Source: Glomus cerebriforme (lineage: Eukaryota; Glomeromycota; Glomeromycetes; Glomerales; Glomeraceae). From it: DNA of 27,699 nucleotides. Where the stretch lies: assembly GCA_003550305.1 (NCBI GenBank), contig QKYT01000075.1, positions 1 to 27,699 of the forward strand, read 5' to 3'. Below are positions 19,045-27,699 of the stretch, piece after piece. Every line of letters begins with the position of its first letter. Position 1 is the first letter of the stretch. Position numbers and translations under genes: made by a program. The notes below the pieces were generated by a model, which did no database searches, was not told where the DNA came from, and saw nothing but the letters and a program-made list of their open reading frames with translations.

Positions 19045-19345
19045 ATGCATACAACTGATATAGAAAAGGGTTGTTTCTGTAGTAAATGACTTTATTATTG
19101 AGGCAAAAAAATATATAAACTAAAAAAAGTTAGGGTAATTTTGAAGTAGAGCACAAAAGTTATGTATTATGATATATAACAATAATAAAAAAAACATATT
19201 ATTTTGCAATGCCACATTGCTAATATCACCATAAAATTTATCACATGAAAGTAATTTTTTGATGATGTTGCTAAAAAAGATATATAACTGATAAGATACG
19301 CATTTTTATACAATTTGCATAACTTATACAGTTTTATTTACAACT
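19045..19345. other. AT-rich region between divergent starts
   Basis: No gene. It would hold the promoters of both flanking coding remnants. No copy of the pogo-type terminal motif found at 21.57 kb is visible here, so the left end of the Tigger element is missing or unrecognisable. Confidence 0.5.
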
Positions 19346-21044
19346 ATGCCACCTATTCAGCAAACTTGTACTGCTGTTAGTATTGATATAAAGAAAGAAA
19401 TCTGTAAATACATATTAGCAAATTCTAATGTAAAACAAACTACTATTGTTTCATCTCATACATTTCGCCAATGTACTGTTCAGTTTCTAAAAGTTGATAA
19501 AACTATGCAAATTTGGACATCACAAGCAGTAGCTGCTAGATTTTTTTTAAGTGATATAATACTGCAACAAAAAGGTTTAGAGTTTGCAAGAATGTTGAAT
19601 ATTGAAGATCAGCTAAAATGTGCTAATGGCTAGGTCCTAGATGTATAAATTTAAATTGCGTAATAGTCTTTAAAAAATCAAATTATCAGGTGAGGCCAAC
19701 AGTGTACCAATTGAAAGTTTTCCAGAGAAGCATGCATGCCTACATGCAATTTTAGCTAAATATGATAAGAAAGATATTTATAATAGACACTAATCTAACA
19801 GCAGGTTATAAGATAGTAAAATTATCATTTTATAAAATAAAATTATATTTTTTATTTATAAATTTAATTAAAAAATATTAATTTTTTGTTTTTTATAAAA
19901 TAAAACTCAGGTTTCTGTTCTTTTTTGTACTAATACTACAGGTTCTTATAAATTTCATCCTCTTGTAATTGGAAAATCACTTAACCCTCAATGCTTTAAA
20001 AATTTTAACAAATCAGCTCTTTCTGTAATTTATCATACTAATTCAAAAACATGGATGAGATCTGATATTTTTATTGAATGGTTAAGATATTTAGATAATT
20101 ATTTTCATATATTAGATTAAAAGATTTTAGATAATACAGGCTTTTATTTTAATTCAAAGAGACTTGAAAAAGAAAATGATATTAATAATGAAGAAATATC
20201 AGATGATGAATGTAATAGTAAGCAAGAATCAGGTCATAAAAAGCAAAAAAAAAGGTATAACAAAAAAAAGTAATATCTAATCTTACTAATATTGAACTTG
20301 TTTACCTTTTACCAAATACTGCTCATCTTCAACCTATGGATGCAAGTATTATTCATAGTTTTAAAGCCAAATATAAGCAGAAGTTTTGTAAACATTTAAT
20401 TCATTAATTTAATTCTGGAATAGATTATGTAAAGTAAGTTATAAATTGAAAACTATTTTTTTTTATAAATAAAATATTAACTAATATTAATTATTAAATT
20501 TAGAAATAAGTTAAATATTAAGGAAGCAATTGATTATATTGCTAAAGGGTAGAATAATGTTACTTAAAAAATAATACAAAATTGTTGGATTAAAATAGGT
20601 ATACTTCCATCTTATGATGATAATGATGATGTAGATAAAGAAGAGTCTGAATTAAATGTAGATAATAATGAAATTAAAGATCTTCTTAATTATTTGCCAG
20701 AGTTTGATGATATAATAGAATACTTTCAGATATTTGATCATGAAGTTCTAACCAAAGAAAATCTTACAGATGAAGAAATTATTAATTTAGTACAAGGTGA
20801 TAAAGAAAATCAAGAAGCAGAAGAAGATGATGATGATAATGAAATACTTGTAGTATCAGTAAAAAAAGCAGTTAGTGGATTGGAAACTTTTATTAATTTT
20901 TTTGAACAACAAAGTAATATTAAATATAATAATAAAGATTTACGTATTTTTAGAAAATATTTACAGGTAGTTAGAAAGAAAGAGTTTAATTTGAAAAAGC
21001 AAAACACATTTGATTTATTTCTTAATAATTGTGGTATGGAATAA
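19346..21044 (+). pseudogene. Tigger/pogo (CENP-B/jerky-like) transposase pseudogene
   Basis: Pogo-family transposases bind the element ends with a CENP-B-type HTH domain and cut with a DDE_1 catalytic domain. Segment 1 (19346-19633) is the HTH region (MPPIQQTCTAVSIDIKKEIC; WTSQAVAARFF). After a frame change, GEANSVPIESFPEKHA and LAKYDKKDIYN (19690-19790) lead to the usual first-Asp motif, here damaged. Segment 2 (19911-20433) has TTGSYKFHPLVIGKSLNP, WMRSDIFIEWL and a degraded second Asp block (ILDNTG). A Lys/Glu-rich insert follows, then LPNTAHLQPMDASIIHSFKA with the third catalytic Asp. A phase-2 intron (20434-20503, GTAAGT...TAG) precedes the C-terminal part, which carries an acidic EAEEDDDDNE tract and ends at 21044. 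Stops at 20550-20570 and elsewhere fall where Trp or Gln is expected. Non-functional. Confidence 0.9.
20434..20503 (+). other. Intron in the Tigger transposase
   Basis: A 70-nt AT-rich intron starts GTAAGTT and ends AAATTTAG. It splits a Lys codon (phase 2): the reading YVK then NKLNIKEAIDYI joins exactly across it. This gives a local model for intron length and borders, useful when judging the cassette array at 9.6-10.4 kb. Confidence 0.75.
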
Positions 21045-21566
21045 TTGTATTTTTTTATTTGTTTTAATATAATAGGGTAATATAAAATTATATTTTTACA
21101 GTAATAAGAAAATAGGGGATAGTTACACAAATTTTTTAAATAAGATGTATAAGTTGTATGCATTTTTTCATATATGTTTTTGTGTAAAATAAAGTCTATA
21201 TAAAGAACAAAAATTCATAGGAGGTGGGGAAGAAGAATGTCTTTTTATGTATTTATTATTGAAATTTATCAATGATTCAGTTATAATAAAATTTTATGAA
21301 TTTTCATCTAATTATTATAATTAAAGATTCATTTAAAAGGTAATTAAAATCTACATATTAATTATAATACAATTATAATTTAATTTATATATGTAAAAAA
21401 TAAAATTATAATAACTTAAAAATAATAAAATTTTTAAAATTTTATGAATTTATTAATATTTTATGAATTTATTAATATTTTATTAATAAAAAAAATTTTT
21501 TGTATATAATCATATCAAAACGAAAATTATCTATATGTGTGATTATATAAAAAAATCTTACTATAA
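21045..21566. other. AT-rich 3' flank of the Tigger gene
   Basis: No gene. A possible polyadenylation signal AATAAAG lies at about 21189. The remainder is very AT-rich with ATTTTATGAATTTATTAAT direct repeats at about 21440-21480. Confidence 0.5.
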
Positions 21567-21631
21567 GCATACCTCTTTATAATTACACTATTTGTCAGTC
21601 CCAAGAGGTATAATTATAAAGGGGGATCAAC
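21567..21631. repeat. Pogo-type element terminus
   Basis: Two face-to-face motifs, CCTCTTTATAATTACAC and GGTATAATTATAAAGGGGG, are separated by about 20 bases. The sequence ends GATCAACAG next to TA. The same arrangement (terminal motif, about 20-base spacer, same motif reversed) occurs at the left end of the intact pogo-type MITE at 25967. It is therefore probably the right terminus of the Tigger element whose transposase ends at 21044. The left counterpart was not found. Confidence 0.55.
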
Positions 21632-21794
21632 AGTATATCATTATATATTTTCTAAAAAAATTTCCTGATATATGAAAATATAAATTTAAATTTAGACTTA
21701 GATAGAGGTTCTCAATTATTAAATAGACTAGTTAGTTATTTTAATTCATCACTGATTTAGAGTCAGAAAAAGTTAGATTAAACATAAAAATCTT

Positions 21795-21917
21795 ATGCTA
21801 AAAGCCTTTGATAACAAAGACCATTTTTATAAATCTGCTTCTTGCATAACAAGTTATACTTTTCTATATAGAGGGTATATTTATGATTTATCATACTATA
21901 ATTATGTATTTTTATAA
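21795..21917 (+). pseudogene. Unrecognised 40-codon fragment
   Basis: The frame from ATG 21795 gives a protein-like peptide (KAFDNKDHFYKSASCITSYT, then LYRGYIYDLS). Just upstream in another frame is NLDLDRGSQLLNRLVSYFN (21680-21760). Together they suggest a decayed coding remnant, but no family was recognised and chance cannot be excluded. Confidence 0.25.
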
Positions 21918-21950
21918 ATTTTGATAATTATAATAAACTCAATTAACTTG

Positions 21951-22196
21951 CTTTTTTGGATTGTATAACATTACCTAAATGTTTATAAAAGAAAATTTTA
22001 GCTAATATTAAAGTTTTAGCCAAAATTAAAGATATGATAACTAACATATGACAAATAAACTTTTACATCTTGAAAAAATTCTGTCTCTAAAATAAATAGT
22101 AAAAATTGAAAACTGAAGATATGACACAATAAGATAAATTATTACATATATAAAGTTATATGATTACTAATAATGATTACTACTAGTGATACATAA
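21951..22196 (+). mobile_element. MITE family 1, copy D (partial)
   Basis: It matches copies A and B in the same orientation from the GGATTGTATAACATTACCTA block through AACATATGACAAATA and AAATAAATAGTAAAAATTG to a degraded right tip (ATTACTACTAGTGATACATAATAAT). The left tip is missing. CpG sites of copy B are TpG or CpA here, so it is an old copy. Confidence 0.75.
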
Positions 22197-22704
22197 TAAT
22201 TTTCTTATATTTTATTATTTTTTAAATATAAAATTATTATATATTACTGATATTATATAATTATATATATATATTTATTATTTTTATATTTATAAATTTG
22301 AATTTTTTTGAAATATAAAATTTTATTTATTATATTTATTTATTATATTTTTTAATTTTAACATAAATATTAATACTAGCTAACATTTTTTCTTAAAAAT
22401 TTAAAAAAAATTAAAGATTAAATTACATAAGTTTTAAAAAAGAAGATCATTTATTAATTATTTAATTTTAACCAAAATTATAATTTACATGATATTAATA
22501 ATGATCACACTATTAATAATAAATAATAAAATTATAAATAATTTTAATTATAGGTTTTATTTTTTATCACACCTATAATATGTCACATGGGTTATACTAC
22601 TGGATTTTTATTGGCTAAAATTTTTTGTCATATTTATTTTATAATACATTAAAATCATGAAAATTTTTTTTATACAATTGTTTATTTTTTTTCTTTATAT
22701 TTTT
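22197..22704. other. Very AT-rich spacer
   Basis: No gene recognised. Contains TATATA runs (about 22255-22280) and A/T homopolymers. Confidence 0.6.
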
Positions 22705-24340
22705 TTTTTATTACTTTAAACTTTGAAATACAATAGTTTTGTTTTTAATTTTGCTATGAATTACCATCAGCGATCATCACTGGTAATCACGTGACTTTAT
22801 ATATGTAATAATAATACATTACACTATGTCACATCCCCAGTTTTCAATTTTTACTATTTATTTCAGGGACTTAGAATTTTTTCGAGGTATGAAAGTCTAT
22901 TCGTTACATATTAGTCGTCACATCCTTAATTTTGGCCAAAACTTTAACGCTGATCAGAATTTTCTTTTATGGATATTTAGGTAACATTATACAACCCAAA
23001 AAAGGCAATTTTATTTCTCTAAAATTGAAATTTGGGTTATGCAAGATTCTAAAAAAGAAAATTAATTTGTCAATCACTTAAATTTTGGGCAGAATTACCA
23101 GAATTACCAAATTTGAAAATACCGGTGATGATTACCGACAGTGATAAATAGCAAATTCCTTTTGTTTTTTATTAAAACTTTTTTCCAAATATATATTAAA
23201 CCTATTTTCATAAGGTTAACTATAATATTTATGAAGAAAAATCATGTTTTTCATAACAGTACTAATTTTTGAACTTTTTATTTTTTGTTTACTAATGTTA
23301 GGGTATAATTTCACCACTTTGGATAAAGTAAATCAACTTTCTTTATTAATTAAAAGTTGTTTAACAGATCTGAAACTACTCAGATCTCAATTTTTATGAA
23401 AGTAAAATTAATACTTATAAAGATATTCACATTTTTCATAATGATACTAATTCATAAATTTTATATTTTTTTGTTTTGTAATTTTAGAGTAGTACTTTAG
23501 TCAATATAAATCAACTTTCTTTATTATTAAAATTATTTAATAGATTCAAAACTCTAGGATTTCAATTTTTATGAAAATGTAATTAATCTATTAATACTTA
23601 TGAAGTTATTCACATTTTTTCATAATAGTACTAACTTTTAAATTATTTATTTTATAACATTTATTTATTTAGTTTCACAATATTTGTATATTCAAAATTA
23701 TACTTAAAAAAAATGTAATTTATTGAATTTTTTAAATACATTAAACAAACTTTTTTATTAAGATAATTAAATCCCAAAATTTAAATACAAACTATCAAAA
23801 AGAAATATTAATAATTAATAATTTAAGAGTAATATTTTAAAATTAAAAGACTGTATAATAATTCTAATAAAATTAAAAATATGTAAAAATACAAGGGATA
23901 AAAAGAAAGAAAAATTAAAATACAAGTAGTTTTAAAAAATAACTTAAGCAGAAAATGCATAAAATATACACTGAATTCCAGGATGAAAAAAAAAATAAAA
24001 TTTATGAGTTAATATTATTATAAAAAATGTAAATAACTCCATAAGTATTAACTATACCTTTATAAAAATTAAGATTCTAACAGTTTTAAACCTGCTAAAC
24101 AACTTTTAATTAATAAAGAAAGCTGATTTGCTTTATCTAAAGTGGTAAAATTATATCCTAACATTAGTAAACAAAAAAATAAAAGTTTAAAAATTAATAC
24201 TGTTATGAAAAATATGATTTTTCTTCATAAATATTACAGCTAACTTTATGAAAATTGAAATGTATATATTTAATATATATTTGGAAAAAAGTTTCAATAA
24301 AAAACAAAACTATTTTAAAGTTCAAAGTAGTAAAAAAAAA
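22705..24340. mobile_element. Fold-back element with 185-bp tandem units, interrupted by MITE E
   Basis: The right arm (24340-24021) is the reverse complement of 22705-22752 joined to 23153-23440; MITE E occupies the gap. Examples of matched words are TTTTCCAAATATATATTAAA, TTTATGAAGAAAAATCAT and CTTTCTTTATTAATTAAAAG. Inside the left half the sequence repeats in tandem: TTCATAAYRRTACTAA recurs at 23251, 23436 and 23620, a period of 184-185 bp. The loop (about 23441-24020) contains the second unit and AT-rich filler. No coding sequence. Superfamily unknown; fold-back structure is the defining feature. Confidence 0.75.
22753..23152 (-). mobile_element. MITE family 1, copy E (inverted, nested)
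   Basis: It has the reversed core of copies A-D (AAAAAGGCAATTTTATTTCT, TTTTTACTATTTATTTCAGG). Ends GCTATGAATTACC and, complemented, GCTATTTATCACT are diverged inverted repeats. Tip hairpins are AGCGAT, C, ATCACT (22769-22781, one mismatch) and CGGTGATGATTACCG (23123-23137, one G-T wobble). A TTTTGTTTTTTAT-like block occurs on both sides (about 22737 and 23160) but only once in the uninterrupted opposite arm of the host fold-back, which suggests a target duplication of about 12-14 bp. Confidence 0.8.
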
Positions 24341-25966
24341 AAAAAATAATTAATTATTTTCATAATTTTAACTCTTTAATTATATTATAATATTTTAATA
24401 TAACTGATATTTAAAAGGAGCACTTTCTTTAACAATCTTTACACTCATTTCTTCTGAAAAGTTTGGAAAAGAAAAGTTACTTTTTTGCTATTTTGCACTA
24501 TGAAAGCAGTCCTTTAATCATAGAAAAAGTATTTCTATACTGCTGAAGTTAATTAAAAAACTTTAGAAAATATGGATAATAGTCTTCAGTTTATTAAGTT
24601 ACTTTGCAAATCAAGTTTATAATAACTTTCAATTACCTATATCTTATTTCAAATTGATATTAAAGAGGCCATTTGGTTTTTTAAGGCATTCTCTTTTATA
24701 TAAAATAGATAAGAAAAACTTATGACTACTTTTAATAAATCCAAAAATTAGCTTTGTATGAAATTCCTTTAAAAATATTAACCTTTTTGCAAAGTTAAAA
24801 TATAAGTTTGGATAAAAAGAAAGCTTTTTAGATATTCTAAGTATAAGTGAAAGTAATCTGGCTGGTTTGGTATTAGTTATTTTTTTTTATAATTTAATTT
24901 TCATTTTTTAGTCACTTTTAGATACCTCTCTCTAAATAGTTCTTGAAAAGACATAGCTTGCTATTATTTTTTTCACATTTATTATTTTAAGTAGAAGAAA
25001 TAAAGGTATTCAAAATTTAATTTGTAACTAATCACTACTATATAATTAGTTCTCATTATTATTATATTTCTTTTAATTTAATTTCACAAATAGTAGTCTC
25101 TTTTGTGTATTCTTAAAATATTGTTTATGATTGGATAATTAATAAAAAATTATATTTTTCTTATTTTTGTATACTTAAAACTTTTTTTTTATATTATTAT
25201 TTTTCCTAATCTATTGGTTTATAGTTTATCCCTCTATCTCTTTCTTCATCCATTCCTTTAGAATTAATTATCATATGACTAGTTAAAAATAGCTTTTAGC
25301 TGAATTCATATAACTAACTTTATAGAGTTATTAAATTAATTTAAGAATAAGAAGAAATTGCATGTAAAATATGAAAGCAGATATTTAGTTGATATGAGCA
25401 ATTTTAGACAGAAATTTGAAGTATATCTGTAACTAAGTTTTGGAAAATATTAGACTTCTTACTATTTTATTTTTCTGAAGATTGGTATCAGCAGCTAATT
25501 TCTAGAATCTCATTTAATATTTCAAGCTGGTTTGAAACCCCACTTGTATTTGAGAGAAAATTTATATAAGCTAAAAGTTAATATTGTAATGTGATAAAAA
25601 TAAAGATTTTGTTCTAAGATGATAGAAAATAGGAGAAGATTTTGAAAGCCAAATAATAAGAATATATAGGAGCTAAAAAAGTTAGTATAGTATTAGGTAA
25701 AAAAGATGTTAGTAAAATAGAAAAAATAGCATTAAAAAAAGTTTAAAAATTTTTATTAATAAGAGTGGTAGTTTTTATTGCAAAGTAAAGATAACCTTTA
25801 TTTAAACTCTGTTCTTTATGGAAAAGGCAAGATTTCTCAGACTGAATATATAAAAAATTGTACCAGACAGTTTAGTAATAGTAGTTTTTCTCATCTTATT
25901 TTACTAATAAGTTTAAAATAACTTTGTCAGGTCTTCTGCTCCTCTCTAAAACTGTAGATATATATA
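24341..25966. other. AT-rich spacer, possible unrecognisable coding decay
   Basis: No gene was recognised in about 1.6 kb. Some stretches (about 25480-25560 and 25665-25745, the latter reading GAKKVSIVLGKKDVSKIEK in one frame) have protein-like composition, but frames are short and broken and no family could be assigned. Confidence 0.45.
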
Positions 25967-26284
25967 CCGTATAGTTCCGAAATTAAGCACACTTTTTTTG
26001 TTATAGGGATGCTTAATTTCGGTGTATANTTTTTTTAAAAAAATCATATTTATATTAATTTTGTATTTAGGATATCTTGTGTTCCAGTGATTAGAAATTA
26101 ATGTAATTTAGCTCATTGGATTCGTCTCAATGAGAGGAATCCAATGGTAGTTATTTCATATCTCTAGGATAAATATTGGCCGAGATATCATAAATTTATT
26201 ATCAAAAGAGTGCTTATTTTTGGGTTATTTCTTATATGTAAAGATGCTTATTTTCGGGTAATGCTTAATTTCGGAACTATACGG
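25967..26284. mobile_element. Intact pogo/Tc1-type MITE (318 bp, TA duplication)
   Basis: Perfect 23-bp terminal inverted repeats (CCGTATAGTTCCGAAATTAA then GCA at 25967-25989; complement at 26262-26284) are flanked by TA on both sides, as expected for pogo/Tc1-mariner insertion. The motif TGCTTAWTTTYGG occurs several times: within both ends, at 26010, at 26211 and at 26245. These are likely binding sites for an HTH-type transposase (inference). The centre carries a perfect stem CATTGGATTC/GAATCCAATG (26114-26123, 26137-26146) with an inner TCTCA/TGAGA stem, homologous to the arms of the 18-kb palindrome. It has one ambiguous base (26029) and no coding capacity. Confidence 0.9.
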
Positions 26285-27265
26285 TAGATATCTAAGGATG
26301 GATGGTAACATTTATCACCTGCATTAGAGAAAGTGCATAACCTTATGCAGTTGTGATAATTTTAATCAAATAACTGAATTTGCAATCAATTGTATAATCT
26401 TACTAAATAATGGTATATTCATGAATATTCATTAATAAAGGCTATATATGTATAAGATTTAAAAAAAATATATTTTAATATAACTTTTTAATTTAGCTAA
26501 ATTTATTTTTTTTTATAATTTTTAATAATTTAAAATAATTTGAATTTATACTTTAATATATTTGTATACACTTTAATATTTTTATTATAAAAAGTTTTTA
26601 TAATTTTTATTTTAATTCTAAATATTAATTTTAGAAAATTTCTAAGCTTATATGTGATTTGAAATATCATATGACTTAAAATTTGCTACCTTTGTGATAA
26701 TTTGATATAATAACAATTTTTAAATAGTTGATACATAAGAAAATTCTTAAATATTTCCTTAACATATTAATAATTTTATTAATTTTAACCACCAGAACAG
26801 TTTTTATATAAAATTATAAAAAAGGCATCTAACAAATCATCATCAACATCATTAACATATGTTAAATATTTGATGATTATATGATAGAAATAACTTGAGA
26901 TAGAGGTAATAACTAGCATATTAATATTTTATTATTAATTATATTAAAAATAAACTAAGTTTTCAAATCTGACTTAAAAATATTTTGAATATGAAGTTTC
27001 TTCAGTTAATACTGCTACAAATGCTGATTTATTTCATAAAATTAGTATATTAATAAATTTTTTGGAATATTTATCTTTTTTTTAATGTTTTTATATAAAT
27101 CTATCCATAGTTATTGAAGGTATAAGAACATTAAAAACTATAGATTAACTCATACTACCTGAAATATAAAAATAAAAGAAATAATTTATTATAATTTTAA
27201 GGAATATTGAGCTGGATATATTCTTTATAATTTTTAGTAATTTGGGGTTTTAAGGTCCAATTCTA
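26285..27265. other. AT-rich spacer, no gene recognised
   Basis: About 1 kb of AT-rich sequence. A patch at 26300-26400 has slightly higher complexity but no motif, and nothing else supportable was seen. Confidence 0.6.
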
Positions 27266-27400
27266 ATAATGCGCCACTGATTGGTTCATTGTTTCTATTA
27301 TTGGATTCAACTTATGTCATGTGACGTTTGAATACTCGAATCAATGGCGCAGTATATATAAAATACACTACCTAGCTGAAATCTATTGTCTGAACTAATT
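27266..27400 (+). promoter_or_regulatory. Core promoter: CCAAT boxes, palindromic box, TATA
   Basis: Two reversed CCAAT boxes (ATTGG at about 27280 and 27298), a CATGTGACG box at 27318-27326 (E-box/CRE-like) and a strong TATA box TATATATAAA at 27354-27363 are ordered as in a polymerase II promoter reading right. An inverted repeat GCGCCACTGATTGG...GAATCAATGGCGC (27271-27284, 27338-27350) brackets the upstream boxes. Composition is less AT-rich than the flanks. Transcription would start about 30 bases after the TATA. The gene itself lies beyond the window, so this is a prediction. Confidence 0.55.
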
Positions 27401-27699
27401 TTGGATTGAAACCTATTTTAAAACCTCTCCCTCCTTCTTTTCAGATCGGGAGATTTGTAAATTTGATTAAGTTAAATCAATTTAATTTTAATTAATTATA
27501 CGTAGAATTACAAAAATAAATGGAAAGGTCCAAATTTTGTTTTCCTATTCAAGATCAATAGAACTTGTTGAATAGATTGATCGCAATATCATCATCTCAT
27601 TTAACGTGTGAATTAAAACTGGTTCAAACTTAATTGTAAGTTTAGAATTTTTTTTTCCCTCCAAGATCGGAAATCCAAATTCGTTTATAAACATATTTT
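27401..27699 (+). other. Putative 5' untranslated leader with short upstream ORF
   Basis: After the promoter comes a pyrimidine tract ending TTCTTTTCAG (27435-27444), which could be an intron acceptor or a fungal CT-rich start-site box. A 13-codon ORF starts at ATG 27520 and ends at TAG 27559-27561. A GTAAGT donor lies at 27636, and a second pyrimidine tract is followed by AAGATCGG near 27660, repeating the CAGATCGG at 27443. No longer ORF begins before the window ends. The main start codon, if any, lies to the right, possibly after an intron starting at 27636. Confidence 0.4.

Noticed and set aside
20810..21163. 117-codon minus-strand reading frame
   Set aside because: It is antisense to the Tigger C-terminal coding part, and its Ser run mirrors the acidic tract.
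27435..27670. Complete intron between the GTAAGT at 27636 and the AAG near 27665
   Set aside because: It would be only about 30 nt, too short for a normal intron; the donor may use an acceptor outside the window.

Overview
The window looks like transposon-filled intergenic DNA of an AT-rich fungal genome. Base composition is strongly A/T-rich, introns are short (about 65-80 nt, GTAAGT...TAG), and nearly all recognisable coding sequence is decayed eukaryotic transposon protein. The combination of a Helitron, a MULE with a SWIM zinc finger, a Tigger/pogo element with an acidic tail, Tc1 and gypsy pieces, plus very AT-rich spacers, resembles arbuscular-mycorrhizal fungi (Glomeromycotina, Rhizophagus-like). 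That placement is inference from family resemblance; no host marker gene is present. No intact long coding gene was found. Ambiguous bases (N) are clustered in the Helitron.

Layout, left to right. 1-4.5 kb: AT-rich spacer with a GTTTCGGCA-type repeat, a MITE ('copy A') split by a hAT-like MITE, small palindromes, and a 9-bp simple-sequence array. 4.58-7.96 kb: Helitron Rep/helicase pseudogene (+), cut off just after the helicase Walker A motif. 8.4-9.3 kb: two unrecognised coding scraps (-) and a second GTTTCGGCA repeat. 9.34-10.89 kb: a fold-back element with CTGAAC/GGACCC-rich ends whose interior is a symmetric array of exon-like cassettes. 10.9-12.9 kb: Tc1 transposase fragment (-) sitting inside a gypsy Gag pseudogene (-), followed by a candidate LTR. 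12.9-13.7 kb: MITE copies B and C head to head. 14.2 kb: second hAT-like MITE with a perfect 8-bp target duplication. 15.6-17.3 kb: MULE transposase pseudogene (-). 18.0-18.55 kb: near-perfect palindrome. 18.65-19.05 kb: small unknown acidic ORF (-). 19.35-21.04 kb: Tigger/pogo transposase pseudogene (+) and a matching right terminus at 21.57 kb. 21.95-24.3 kb: MITE copies D and E, with E inserted into the arm of a 1.6-kb fold-back. 25.97-26.28 kb: intact pogo-type MITE. 27.27-27.70 kb: a promoter-like region (two CCAAT boxes, TATA box, pyrimidine tract, upstream ORF), probably for a gene beyond the right edge.

The parts do not form a pathway; they record repeated nested insertion followed by decay. 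Two themes run through the window. First, most in-frame stops in five unrelated transposon families can be explained by one C-to-T or G-to-A transition (CGA to TGA, CAA/CAG to TAA/TAG, TGG to TAG/TGA), and all six mismatches between the arms of the 18-kb palindrome are transitions. Second, several non-coding families keep short hairpins whose arm sequences differ between copies while still pairing, suggesting the structures themselves were maintained.
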